5,620 bases of DNA, taken from Blastocatellia bacterium (GTDB lineage: Bacteria > Acidobacteriota > Blastocatellia > Pyrinomonadales > Pyrinomonadaceae). The position numbers and the translations under genes were made by a program. Below the pieces are notes generated by a model, which saw only the letters and a list, made by a program, of their open reading frames with translations, ran no database searches and had not been told where the DNA came from. Positions 1-5,581 of the stretch are shown here, one piece after another (the stretch's first letter is position 1; each line of letters starts with the position of its first letter). The stretch is taken from the NCBI GenBank assembly GCA_013695195.1, contig JACDAY010000211.1, positions 1 through 5,620 of the forward strand, read 5' to 3'.

Positions 1-1
1 G

Positions 2-127
2 CATGAAACGTCGAACGACTCCGAGCTGACTTACCGCAAAAATCTTGCCCGTTCTGTTGGTTGGTATTGGCATTTTATGGGCATTTTATGGATTGTTTTA
101 TTTGTATTGCTCGGTTTTTGGAAATAG
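2..127 (+). CDS. ctaE: Cytochrome c (or quinol) oxidase subunit III, C-terminal end (5' partial)
   Basis: Only the last 41 codons and a TAG stop are in the window; the start lies upstream. The visible peptide has a short polar stretch (HETSNDSELTYRKNLARSVG) and then one hydrophobic helix containing WYWHFMGILWIVLFVLLGFW, ending in K. A Y-W-H-F segment opening the last transmembrane helix close to the C terminus is the hallmark of heme-copper oxidase subunit III. The protein sits in the inner membrane beside catalytic subunit I and supports its stability and proton uptake. The same family includes quinol-oxidase and nitric-oxide-reductase-associated members (CyoC, NorE), which 41 residues cannot exclude. 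The DUF420 gene that follows on the same strand, a family often found in cytochrome c oxidase loci, favours a cytochrome c oxidase operon. The family call is firm; the exact oxidase type is inferred. Confidence 0.82.
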   Translation, partial: HETSNDSELTYRKNLARSVGWYWHFMGILWIVLFVLLGFWK

Positions 128-132
128 GTTAC

Positions 133-232
133 AGAGAATGGACAATTGAAAACGAAACTAACATAAAGAATTTGTAAACTTGCGTTCTTCCTTCTTCATT
201 TTCCATTTTCCATTTTCAATTGTGCATTTTCT
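133..232. repeat. 100-bp spacer element bounded by imperfect 25-bp inverted repeats
   Basis: Bases 133-157 pair with 208-232 at 21 of 25 positions, plus one G-T wobble. The core is a perfect 11-bp pair, acaattgaaaa (142-152) with ttttcaattgt (213-223). The outer end of the right arm is the base just before the ATG at 233. The stretch fills most of the gap between the oxidase subunit III gene and the DUF420 gene and encodes nothing recognisable. It could be a small non-autonomous repeat such as a MITE-like element, or simply an AT-rich leader hairpin with a loop of about 50 nt. No target-site duplication is evident and no second copy lies in the window, so its mobile origin is unproven. Confidence 0.5.
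184..232 (+). repeat. Degenerate heptanucleotide tandem repeat abutting a start codon
   Basis: In steps of seven, the sequence reads GTTCTTC, CTTCTTC, ATTTTCC, ATTTTCC, ATTTTCA, ATTGTGC, ATTTTCT and then ATGG. The two ATTTTCC units (198-211) are identical and the neighbouring units differ by one to three bases. The first two units are much more diverged, so the repeat proper may begin at 198. The tract is pyrimidine-rich on the coding strand and occupies the place where a Shine-Dalgarno sequence for the DUF420 gene would be expected. It resembles the short tandemly repeated heptamers known from some bacterial intergenic regions, but I cannot tie it to a named family. Confidence 0.55.
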
Positions 233-679
233 ATGGAGCTTCTCCAAATCTTTCCCCATCTTAACGCGGCCTTGAACGCCTCAAGCGGCGTTTTTTTGAT
301 ATTTGGCTTTTATTTTATTTTGAAAACACAGGTGCACAAGCACAGAATGTGCATGATTTCTGCAAGTGTAATTTCTGCCTTGTTTCTTATCTCGTACGTT
401 ACTCATCATGTAATCCGCACGTCGTATTTCGGGCTTGGAACTACAAAATTTACCGGCGAAGGTATCGTCCGTCCTATTTATTTCACGATCCTGACCTCGC
501 ATACTATTCTAGCGACAATGGTCGCCCCATTCGTCATACTGACATTGGTTCGGGCCTTAAAAGGCAGGTTCGACGCGCACAAAAAAATTGCACGCCTTGT
601 TTATCCTGTTTGGCTATACGTATCTGCCACCGGTGTTATTGTTTACCTGATGCTTTACCAATTCTACCCGACACGCTAA
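233..679 (+). CDS. DUF420 family four-helix membrane protein (CtaM/YozB-like, cytochrome oxidase maturation)
   Basis: The 148-residue protein has four predicted membrane segments, at about residues 14-31, 39-60, 81-106 and 122-143. It shows the family signatures: PHLNAALNA near the N terminus, a basic HKHR loop at 35-38 before helix 2, SYVTHH at 54-59, VRPIYFTILTSH at 79-90, and WLYVSATGVIVYLMLY at 127-142. Length and helix count are normal for DUF420. A member from Staphylococcus (CtaM) is needed for heme-copper oxidase activity, and the Bacillus homologue is YozB. The several histidines (9, 35, 37, 58, 59, 90, 116) are candidate heme or metal ligands, which is inference. The ATG at 233 is chosen because the conserved LNA motif begins only eight residues in; no Shine-Dalgarno sequence precedes it. 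The gene lies 105 bases after oxidase subunit III on the same strand and is probably cotranscribed with it. Confidence 0.85.
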   Translation: MELLQIFPHLNAALNASSGVFLIFGFYFILKTQVHKHRMCMISASVISALFLISYVTHHVIRTSYFGLGTTKFTGEGIVRPIYFTILTSHTILATMVAPFVILTLVRALKGRFDAHKKIARLVYPVWLYVSATGVIVYLMLYQFYPTR

Positions 680-694
680 AAATGTATTCATGCC

Positions 695-722
695 TTGAAA
701 ACAAAAAGTAAAGTGTGATAGA
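695..722 (+). promoter_or_regulatory. Candidate promoter for the riboswitch RNA
   Basis: A -35-like TTGAAA (695-700) is separated by 16 bases from GATAGA (717-722), which is preceded by TG one base upstream (714-715), an extended -10 arrangement. Transcription would begin near 729-731, just before the first paired bases of the aptamer. The -10 box matches the sigma-70 consensus at only three of six positions, so this is a suggestion. The alternative is read-through from the oxidase operon, since no terminator is visible between 680 and 730. Confidence 0.3.
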
Positions 723-739
723 TTTATTATTGTTGAAAA

Positions 740-893
740 GTTGATCGCCGAAGTTGTTCCATTCCAGGAACAACGCGGGGGAACCAATCGTTTTACCTTA
801 AAATGTAAAACAGGGGCGAAGCGTTAAAGTTGAAATGACGCAGGGATAATCTTTCGTTCCTAGCCCGTCAGCTAACCTCGTAGGTGTGGCAAA
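740..893 (+). promoter_or_regulatory. Cyclic di-AMP riboswitch (ydaO/yuaA class)
   Basis: The conserved landmarks of the ydaO aptamer appear in order: GCCGAA (747-752), GGGGAACC (778-785), GGGG-C-GAA (813-820), AGGGA (842-846), and GCCCGTCAGCTAACCTCG (863-880), the most diagnostic block. Pairing supports it. There is an 8-bp hairpin gttgttcc/ggaacaac (753-760 with 767-774). A 7-bp hairpin gttttac/gtaaaac joins 790-796 to 805-811. A 5-bp stem joins 821-825 to 837-841, and aggga/ttcct joins 842-846 to 857-861. The internal helix cgggg/cctcg joins 776-780 to 876-880, and a short closing helix cgcc/ggtg joins 746-749 to 883-886. The class binds two c-di-AMP molecules and usually turns expression off, often of cell-wall hydrolases, potassium transporters or osmolyte genes. 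Here no gene follows on this strand. Boundaries are accurate to about 10 bases. Confidence 0.9.
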
Positions 894-993
894 GAAGTTA
901 CTGCATTACTTTTGTGATAAACGTCGCGATTTTGTGTGTGCTTCGCGCTCTGTTTTTCAACACATCAAGCAGGCATCCAGTCTTCTCAAAGGG

Positions 994-1027
994 AAAAGTT
1001 CCGCGCTTCTCACGCGGAACTTTTTTT
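994..1027 (+). terminator. Rho-independent terminator downstream of the riboswitch
   Basis: The arm aaaagttccgcg (994-1005) pairs perfectly over 12 bp with cgcggaactttt (1013-1024) around a 7-nt loop, cttctca. Seven T's at 1021-1027 supply the U-tract for plus-strand transcription. It lies about 100 bases after the aptamer, so it is either the riboswitch expression platform or a constitutive end of the riboswitch transcript. On the minus strand the same stem is followed by only four T's that belong to its own arm, so it might weakly terminate the convergent tolC transcript too. Confidence 0.88.
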
Positions 1028-1154
1028 GTTCCAAAAAATCTGTATGTGAATGAAAGCAGCCAATTAATAAGTGTCTTGCGAGCAGCAGTCTATCGGATAC
1101 CCGATAATGCACAGATTTGCGAAATGGTAAGGGTTAGGAGTTGGTCTTACTAGG
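1028..1154. other. Convergent intergenic stretch with no gene seen
   Basis: This stretch separates the terminator from the 3' end of the minus-strand tolC gene. The longest open frame through it begins with a GTG inside the riboswitch (884) and runs across the terminator to 1153. I do not accept it as a gene: it has no ribosome-binding site and no recognisable motif. Other ATG-initiated frames here are nine codons or shorter. The region contains a 6-bp hairpin tatcgg/ccgata (1091-1106) nested within an 8-bp inverted repeat aaatctgt/acagattt (1036-1043 with 1111-1118). Read on the minus strand, that repeat ends in a run of T's and might be a weak terminator for tolC. Confidence 0.5.
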
Positions 1155-2963
1155 CTACTTATCATTACTTGGCGAATCGACAACGATGTTGTTTAACTCA
1201 AATGTTGTCGAAGTTGCCCGCTGCAGATCGGCTAAAGATTTGTTGTAGTCGGTTTCGGCCCTGATCTCGGCGTTTCTTGCGTTTGTCAAAGTGTTTTCAC
1301 GCTGGAAAAGCAAAAAAGTCGTTGATCTGCCGGAATCGAAAAGCCTTCTCTCGCCCTCAAGCTGTATCTCTGCGTTTTCACGGGCACGGCGTGACGTCAA
1401 CACTCTTTGCCGGGCGGTTTCCACGGCCTGAACGGCATTTCGCACTTCAACAATCACAACTTGTTCCTGCGCCCGCGTTTCTGTTTCGATCCGATTTTGT
1501 TGAATCCTAGCACCGGCCAGATTCGCCTTGGCTGTGCGATTGCGCAACGGAAAAGAGATGGTTACGCCAACCGAATAATTCGGGGAATCGCTGCGGAAGA
1601 TATTCGCAAGCGAGCGGTTTAGCCCGCCGAAAAGGAAACCGGGCTGTGCCGGAATTACAACTGTTTCATTGCGAATCGGATCCAAGCCTTGTCTGATTCT
1701 CACATCATTTAGACCATTAAAAAGAAGCAATTCCTGTCTCGACGAAAAAACATTCGTCGCAAATTCGTTATTGATGCCGCCGCGAGAAAAACCTTCGAGT
1801 GAAAATGCAGTGTTGAGATCTATCTGAGGCTTGGTTTGATTCTTGAAATAATCAATATCGACCGCGTTTATATCACTTGCCAGTTTCAAACGGCGCAATT
1901 CGAAACGATTGTCCATTGCATCTTTTATCGCATCGTCGAGGCTCACGGGATCGAGACTAAAAGCTGGCCGGTCTGTCGGTACATAACTTTGGCTCCATTC
2001 CATAGATGTCGCGTCTTTCAAAATCAATTGTTTGAGATTGTTTTCGGTTACCGAAATCTGCTGAGTGGAGATCAAAAGGTCGCTTTCGCGATTAGCAAGC
2101 TCTGTCGCAACCTCGGCGCGGGCCAAAGGCGCCGCTGCGCCAGCGTCAATCCTGGCTTCGACCTGCCTAAGATTTTCCTGGGCCAGATTTAAGTTCGCAA
2201 CACGATTCTGCTGGTCACGTAGTGCGAAAACGAGATCCCAGTAAGTGCGTTGGACCTGGGAAATGATATCAATTGTCTGCCGGCGAAAATCCGCGTCGGT
2301 TTGTTCCAGGCGCCGCCGGGCGATCTTGATATTACGGCGGGTGTTATCTATGCGGAAATCACGAAATAGCGGCTGCGTGTAACGGATTCCCGAGCTGGAG
2401 AAAAAAGTAGCTCCCGCGCCGGACGATCCTAACGATCCCGAGCTTAGCTGTGCCTGCTGAAATGCGTTCTCGGTACGCGCGTTATTAAAAAACACCTGAT
2501 AATTACCGCCGCCCTGACGAATAAAATGGGTCATGTCCGCGTTTAAATTGAAATCGTTTGTCGCAGCCGAACCGGTATTCGAATTTCGTGTATAAGTCGG
2601 AGAAACATTAAAAACCGGGTCGTAAAATCCCAAAAGAGAACGTATCTGCGTTTCCTGAAATCGAACGTCGTCGCGGGCGATCTCGATACTATTATTGCTT
2701 TCGAGCGCTTTTCGGATCGCGTCGTTGACCGACAGTGGAATCGGTTGGGCGGTCTGAACACCGACGCGGCTCAGATTGGGGCGTGCCGAAAGTTCTGCGG
2801 ACACGGTTTTTGACGGATTCGTAGATTCAGATAATTCAGCGGAGGCTTCAATCGTGTTTTTCGCGATCTGCTGTGTCTGCGCACTGCCTGGCGCGGCGAA
2901 TATGATTAAACTGCACGCAAAAATAGTAGGTATTAACCTCAAACTTAGGCGACGACTTCTCAT
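1155..2963 (-). CDS. TolC family outer membrane efflux protein
   Basis: The 602-residue product matches the outer-membrane factor family, which forms trimeric channel-tunnels completing RND, ABC or MFS pumps and type I secretion. A signal peptide covers residues 1-28, with RSRRLSLR, a hydrophobic core and an AxA-type site (APGSA before Q29). A low-complexity linker to about 75 follows. The two outer-membrane efflux repeats begin at LSVNDAIRKALESN (77-90) and VSLDDAIKDAMDNR (340-353). Strand-like segments YTQPLF (195-200) and YSVGVTISFPLRNR (473-486) and long helical coiled regions (about 220-330 and 490-590) fit the fold. Cys17 lies in the signal core and makes a poor lipobox, so lipidation is unlikely. 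The protein is longer than E. coli TolC (about 490 residues) because of the linker and a 410-475 insertion. The ATG at 2963 is preferred over an upstream TTG (3008) because it directly precedes the signal peptide and has GGAG 10 bases upstream. No pump or adaptor gene is adjacent, so the substrate is unknown. Confidence 0.9.
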   Translation of the reverse strand: MRSRRLSLRLIPTIFACSLIIFAAPGSAQTQQIAKNTIEASAELSESTNPSKTVSAELSARPNLSRVGVQTAQPIPLSVNDAIRKALESNNSIEIARDDVRFQETQIRSLLGFYDPVFNVSPTYTRNSNTGSAATNDFNLNADMTHFIRQGGGNYQVFFNNARTENAFQQAQLSSGSLGSSGAGATFFSSSGIRYTQPLFRDFRIDNTRRNIKIARRRLEQTDADFRRQTIDIISQVQRTYWDLVFALRDQQNRVANLNLAQENLRQVEARIDAGAAAPLARAEVATELANRESDLLISTQQISVTENNLKQLILKDATSMEWSQSYVPTDRPAFSLDPVSLDDAIKDAMDNRFELRRLKLASDINAVDIDYFKNQTKPQIDLNTAFSLEGFSRGGINNEFATNVFSSRQELLLFNGLNDVRIRQGLDPIRNETVVIPAQPGFLFGGLNRSLANIFRSDSPNYSVGVTISFPLRNRTAKANLAGARIQQNRIETETRAQEQVVIVEVRNAVQAVETARQRVLTSRRARENAEIQLEGERRLFDSGRSTTFLLFQRENTLTNARNAEIRAETDYNKSLADLQRATSTTFELNNIVVDSPSNDK

Positions 2964-2973
2964 TATAGGATTG

Positions 2974-2977
2974 CTCC
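2974..2977 (-). promoter_or_regulatory. Ribosome binding site deciding the tolC start
   Basis: On the minus strand GGAG lies 10 bases before the ATG at 2963. The longer reading would start at a TTG (3008) with no purine-rich sequence before it and would add 15 polar residues ahead of the signal peptide. This site therefore supports the shorter protein. Confidence 0.6.
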
Positions 2978-3157
2978 AGGCATTGTGGTCCAATTTATTT
3001 ATTAGCAAAAACTCAATCGGTTACTACGTCTTTCGGTTTGGGATAGTTTCAACAAATTCCTTTGACTAATGTCGAGAATGGATCAGTTAAAACTCTATCG
3101 AACTTTGAAGTTTGTGAACAATTGGGCTACTCTGAACGTTTTACATGCAGATAATTC
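2978..3157. promoter_or_regulatory. Divergent promoter region between tolC and gap-pgk
   Basis: The 212 bases between the two divergent start codons must contain promoters for both directions, but I cannot place either with confidence. On the plus strand, TTGACT (3062-3067) is a good -35-like box, but the best -10 at suitable spacing is only GTTAAA (3086-3091). GATAAT (3150-3155) resembles a -10 box but lies too close to the gap ribosome-binding site and has no matching -35. A small dyad, AACTT-tg-AAGTT (3101-3112), and three GAAC repeats (3100, 3116, 3134) might be regulator contacts, though they could be chance. Confidence 0.4.
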
Positions 3158-3164
3158 GGGAGGA
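3158..3164 (+). promoter_or_regulatory. Shine-Dalgarno sequence of gap
   Basis: GGGAGGA is followed by 11 bases and then the ATG at 3176. This is a strong anti-16S match at slightly long spacing, and it fixes the gap start. It contrasts with the two plus-strand genes in this window that have no such motif. Confidence 0.75.
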
Positions 3165-3175
3165 AATTTATTCTA

Positions 3176-4183
3176 ATGGGCATCAAAGTCGGGATAAACG
3201 GGTTCGGTAGAATCGGGCGCAATGTGATGCGCACGGCTCTCGGAAATAGTGATATCGATTTCGTCGCGGTAAACGATCTTACCGATACCAAAACGCTTGC
3301 TCACCTTTTAAAGTACGATTCGGTGATGGGCAATCTTGAACAAAATATTTCCGCCGATGGAGATACGATCAGTGTTGACGGCGACAAATTTCGCGTTTTT
3401 TCCGAGCGAGATCCCGCGCTCATTGATTGGGAGTCTGTCGGGGCCGAGATCGTGATCGAATCGACCGGTCATTTTACGAAAGCGGAAGACGCCGCGAAAC
3501 ACTTGCGTGGACCTGTTAAAAAGGTGATTATTTCTGCTCCCGCAAAAGGCGAAGATGTAACTATAGTACTTGGCGTAAACGAGAATATGTACGATTCGAC
3601 GAATCATCATATTATTTCAAATGCTTCGTGCACGACCAACTGCCTGGCTCCTGTCGCAAAGGTGATTCACGATAATTTTGTAATAAAAAATGCCCTGATG
3701 AATACGATTCATAGTTATACGAACGATCAGCAGCTGCTCGATCTTCCTCATAAAGACCTGCGTCGTGCCCGCGCCGCCGCGCTGTCCATGATTCCTACTT
3801 CGACCGGTGCCGCAAAAGCTGTAGCATTGGTAATTCCGGAGTTAAAAGGAAAGTTTGACGGAATTTCAGTCCGCGTTCCAACGCCGAATGTTTCTTTGGT
3901 CGATGTGGTTATAAATGTCGAAAGGGAAACAACCACGGAGGAAGTCAATCAGGTGCTAAAGGATGCGGCGAATGAAGAAATGAGGGGAATTCTCGCATTC
4001 TCCGAAGAGCCGCTTGTTTCGATAGATTTTCGCGGAAACCCGCACTCATCTATTGTCGATGCTGAAAATACGAAAGTCATCGGCGGCACTATGATGAAGA
4101 TATTGTCCTGGTACGACAATGAATGGGGCTATTCGTGCCGCGTTCGCGATCTCGTTAAGTTTATTGCCGACAAGGGTTTGTAA
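3176..4183 (+). CDS. gap: Glyceraldehyde-3-phosphate dehydrogenase, type I, NAD-dependent
   Basis: The 335-residue enzyme oxidises glyceraldehyde 3-phosphate with NAD and phosphate to 1,3-bisphosphoglycerate, and can run in reverse in gluconeogenesis. It is a cytosolic tetramer. The Rossmann motif GINGFGRIGR is at 6-15, and VND (32-34) supplies the acidic residue typical of NAD preference. ASCTTNC (150-156) contains the catalytic Cys152, and His179 in HSYTNDQ is its general-base partner. TSTGAAKA (208-215) and Arg233 in SVRVPTPNVS shape the phosphate sites. The C-terminal WYDNEWGYS (312-320) holds the conserved Asn315. Length and all key residues are normal, so the protein should be active. 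The start has a strong Shine-Dalgarno sequence. The stop codon lies 58 bases before the pgk start, with a palindrome between them. Its partner product is the next enzyme's substrate, so a gap-pgk operon is very likely. Confidence 0.97.
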   Translation: MGIKVGINGFGRIGRNVMRTALGNSDIDFVAVNDLTDTKTLAHLLKYDSVMGNLEQNISADGDTISVDGDKFRVFSERDPALIDWESVGAEIVIESTGHFTKAEDAAKHLRGPVKKVIISAPAKGEDVTIVLGVNENMYDSTNHHIISNASCTTNCLAPVAKVIHDNFVIKNALMNTIHSYTNDQQLLDLPHKDLRRARAAALSMIPTSTGAAKAVALVIPELKGKFDGISVRVPTPNVSLVDVVINVERETTTEEVNQVLKDAANEEMRGILAFSEEPLVSIDFRGNPHSSIVDAENTKVIGGTMMKILSWYDNEWGYSCRVRDLVKFIADKGL

Positions 4184-4184
4184 T

Positions 4185-4237
4185 GTACGGCAGGCTTTCC
4201 AGCCTGCCCACTCGACAGGCTGGAAAGCCTGCCGTAC
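4185..4237. repeat. Perfect palindromic repeat between gap and pgk (REP/MITE-like)
   Basis: Bases 4185-4206 and 4216-4237 are perfect 22-base reverse complements around a 9-base centre (4207-4215). Each arm is itself a small hairpin: caggct-ttcc-agcctg (4191-4206) and caggct-ggaa-agcctg (4216-4231). The element can therefore form either one long GC-rich hairpin or two short ones. It begins two bases after the gap stop codon and ends four bases before the pgk ATG. No T-run follows, so it is not a normal intrinsic terminator. In mRNA it may protect the gap 3' end or mark a processing point. From memory, similar sequences are dispersed in acidobacterial and planctomycete genomes. No second copy lies in this window. 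Confidence 0.85.
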
Positions 4238-4241
4238 GTTT

Positions 4242-5555
4242 ATGAACAAGAAAACGATTAAAGACATTGATATTGCCGGAAAACGCGTGTTCATTCGCGT
4301 GGATTTCAACGTGCCGATCAAAAATGGCTTCATCGAGGACGATACGCGAATTCTCGGCGCTTTGCCCACGATTCAATATGCGATCGACCAGGGAGCAAAG
4401 GTTATTCTCGCATCGCACTTGGGCCGGCCGTTAAAGGACAAAAAAAAGGCCGAAGAAAAGGGAATGCCGTATGACGCCGGAAAATACAGCCTTCGGCCGG
4501 TTTATGAATACTTGCGCAAGCTGCCTGAGCTTCAGGATATTTCATCGCGCGGCGGCGAGCCGGTTTATTCAAGCGAGGACGGCACGGCACTCGGCAAAGC
4601 GGAAGTAAAAAACGATCGAATATTTTTTGCCGCGGATAGCATCGGCGAAGACGTCGAAGCAAAGGTTGACGCATTGCAGGAAGGCCAGGTCCTGCTTCTC
4701 GAAAATCTCAGGCTTCACGCCGAAGAGGAATCGAACGAAGAACATTTTGCAAAGCAGCTTGCTGAGCTTGCAGACGTGTATGTAAACGACGCCTTCGGTA
4801 CCGCCCATCGCGCTCATGCTTCGACCGAAGGGATAACGCATTTCGTCGACGATTGCCTTGCCGGATTATTGATGGAAAGGGAACTCGAATTTTTGGGCAA
4901 AGCTTTGAATAATCCGGAACGCCCGTTTGTCGCGATTCTCGGCGGTGCAAAGGTTTCGGACAAGATTCCGGTTATTGAATCGTTGATACACCGAAAGGTC
5001 GATAAGCTGCTTATCGGCGGCGCAATGGCCTACACATTTTTTAAGGCCCAGGGATTTACTGTAGGAAAATCTCTGGTCGAAGATGAAATGATGCCAAATG
5101 CTCTGGAAATTATAGAAAATGCCGATACGGCCGACGTCGAGCTGATATTGCCAACCGATCATAAAGTTGTCGATTCCTACGATCCTCTGAATTCAGCCAA
5201 AGTCATCCCGATTGCATTCACAAACTCCGGCCTCGTCGGCTTGGATATCGGCCCGGAAACTATGGAGATATTCAAACAGGCTCTGGAAGGGGCCAAAACG
5301 ATCGTCTGGAACGGCCCGATGGGAATGTTTGAAGAAAAACCGTTCGACGAAGGAACAGTAGCAGTCGCCCAAGCGGTTGCAGAAGCAACCGCGGACGGAG
5401 CCATCTCAATAGTTGGCGGCGGCGATTCGGTTTCGGCTGTTAACCAAGCCGGTTTGGACGATAAGATTTCCCATATCTCTACCGGCGGCGGCGCGACGTT
5501 GGAGTTTCTCGCAGGAGATGAGCTTCCGGGCGTGGCGGCACTAGACGACAGATAA
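4242..5555 (+). CDS. pgk: Phosphoglycerate kinase
   Basis: The 437-residue enzyme transfers phosphate from 1,3-bisphosphoglycerate to ADP, giving 3-phosphoglycerate and ATP, directly after GAPDH in glycolysis. The N-domain substrate site shows RVDFNVP (19-25), DDTRI with Arg36, SHLGRP (58-63), LLLENLR (151-157) and NDAFGTAHRAHAST (182-195). The C-domain nucleotide site shows GGAKVSDKI (234-242), GPMGMFE (358-364) with Glu364, GGGDSVSA (392-399) and STGGGATLEFLAG (413-425). All expected residues are present. It is about 40 residues longer than typical bacterial PGK, through extra sequence at about 64-80 and 94-128 in the N domain. The frame stays open upstream to an ATG at 4119, but those 41 codons run through the palindrome and overlap gap. 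The ATG at 4242 immediately precedes the family N terminus (KKTIKDIDIAGKRVFIRVDFNVP). No clear Shine-Dalgarno sequence precedes it; the nearest purine run, ggaaag (4222-4227), is 14 bases away and inside the hairpin stem. Confidence 0.96.
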   Translation: MNKKTIKDIDIAGKRVFIRVDFNVPIKNGFIEDDTRILGALPTIQYAIDQGAKVILASHLGRPLKDKKKAEEKGMPYDAGKYSLRPVYEYLRKLPELQDISSRGGEPVYSSEDGTALGKAEVKNDRIFFAADSIGEDVEAKVDALQEGQVLLLENLRLHAEEESNEEHFAKQLAELADVYVNDAFGTAHRAHASTEGITHFVDDCLAGLLMERELEFLGKALNNPERPFVAILGGAKVSDKIPVIESLIHRKVDKLLIGGAMAYTFFKAQGFTVGKSLVEDEMMPNALEIIENADTADVELILPTDHKVVDSYDPLNSAKVIPIAFTNSGLVGLDIGPETMEIFKQALEGAKTIVWNGPMGMFEEKPFDEGTVAVAQAVAEATADGAISIVGGGDSVSAVNQAGLDDKISHISTGGGATLEFLAGDELPGVAALDDR

Positions 5556-5581
5556 TTTTTTCTGGGTTTCCTGGATTGCGG

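Noticed and set aside
349..711. A 120-codon plus-strand frame overlapping the DUF420 gene
   Set aside because: It is an out-of-frame shadow of a well-supported membrane protein gene and shows no family motif.
1836..2192. A 118-codon plus-strand frame inside tolC
   Set aside because: It is antisense to the conserved tolC coding sequence, with no ribosome-binding site or recognisable domain.
2964..3008. TolC start at TTG 3008, adding 15 residues
   Set aside because: The added residues are polar and precede a complete signal peptide. The ATG at 2963 has GGAG 10 bases upstream and the TTG has no ribosome-binding site.
3150..3155. GATAAT as the gap promoter -10 box
   Set aside because: Transcription would start inside the Shine-Dalgarno sequence, and no -35 box lies at suitable spacing.
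4185..4237. The gap-pgk palindrome as an intrinsic terminator
   Set aside because: No T-run follows the stem on either strand, and it separates two genes of one pathway that need to be coexpressed.
4119..4241. A 41-codon N-terminal extension of PGK
   Set aside because: It overlaps the end of gap in another frame and runs through the palindromic repeat. PGK homology begins at the Met at 4242, so the open frame is a by-product of the repeat.
4046..4369. Minus-strand open frame containing RQAFQPVEWAGWKACRT
   Set aside because: It is antisense to gap and pgk, and its distinctive peptide comes only from the palindrome read on the other strand.
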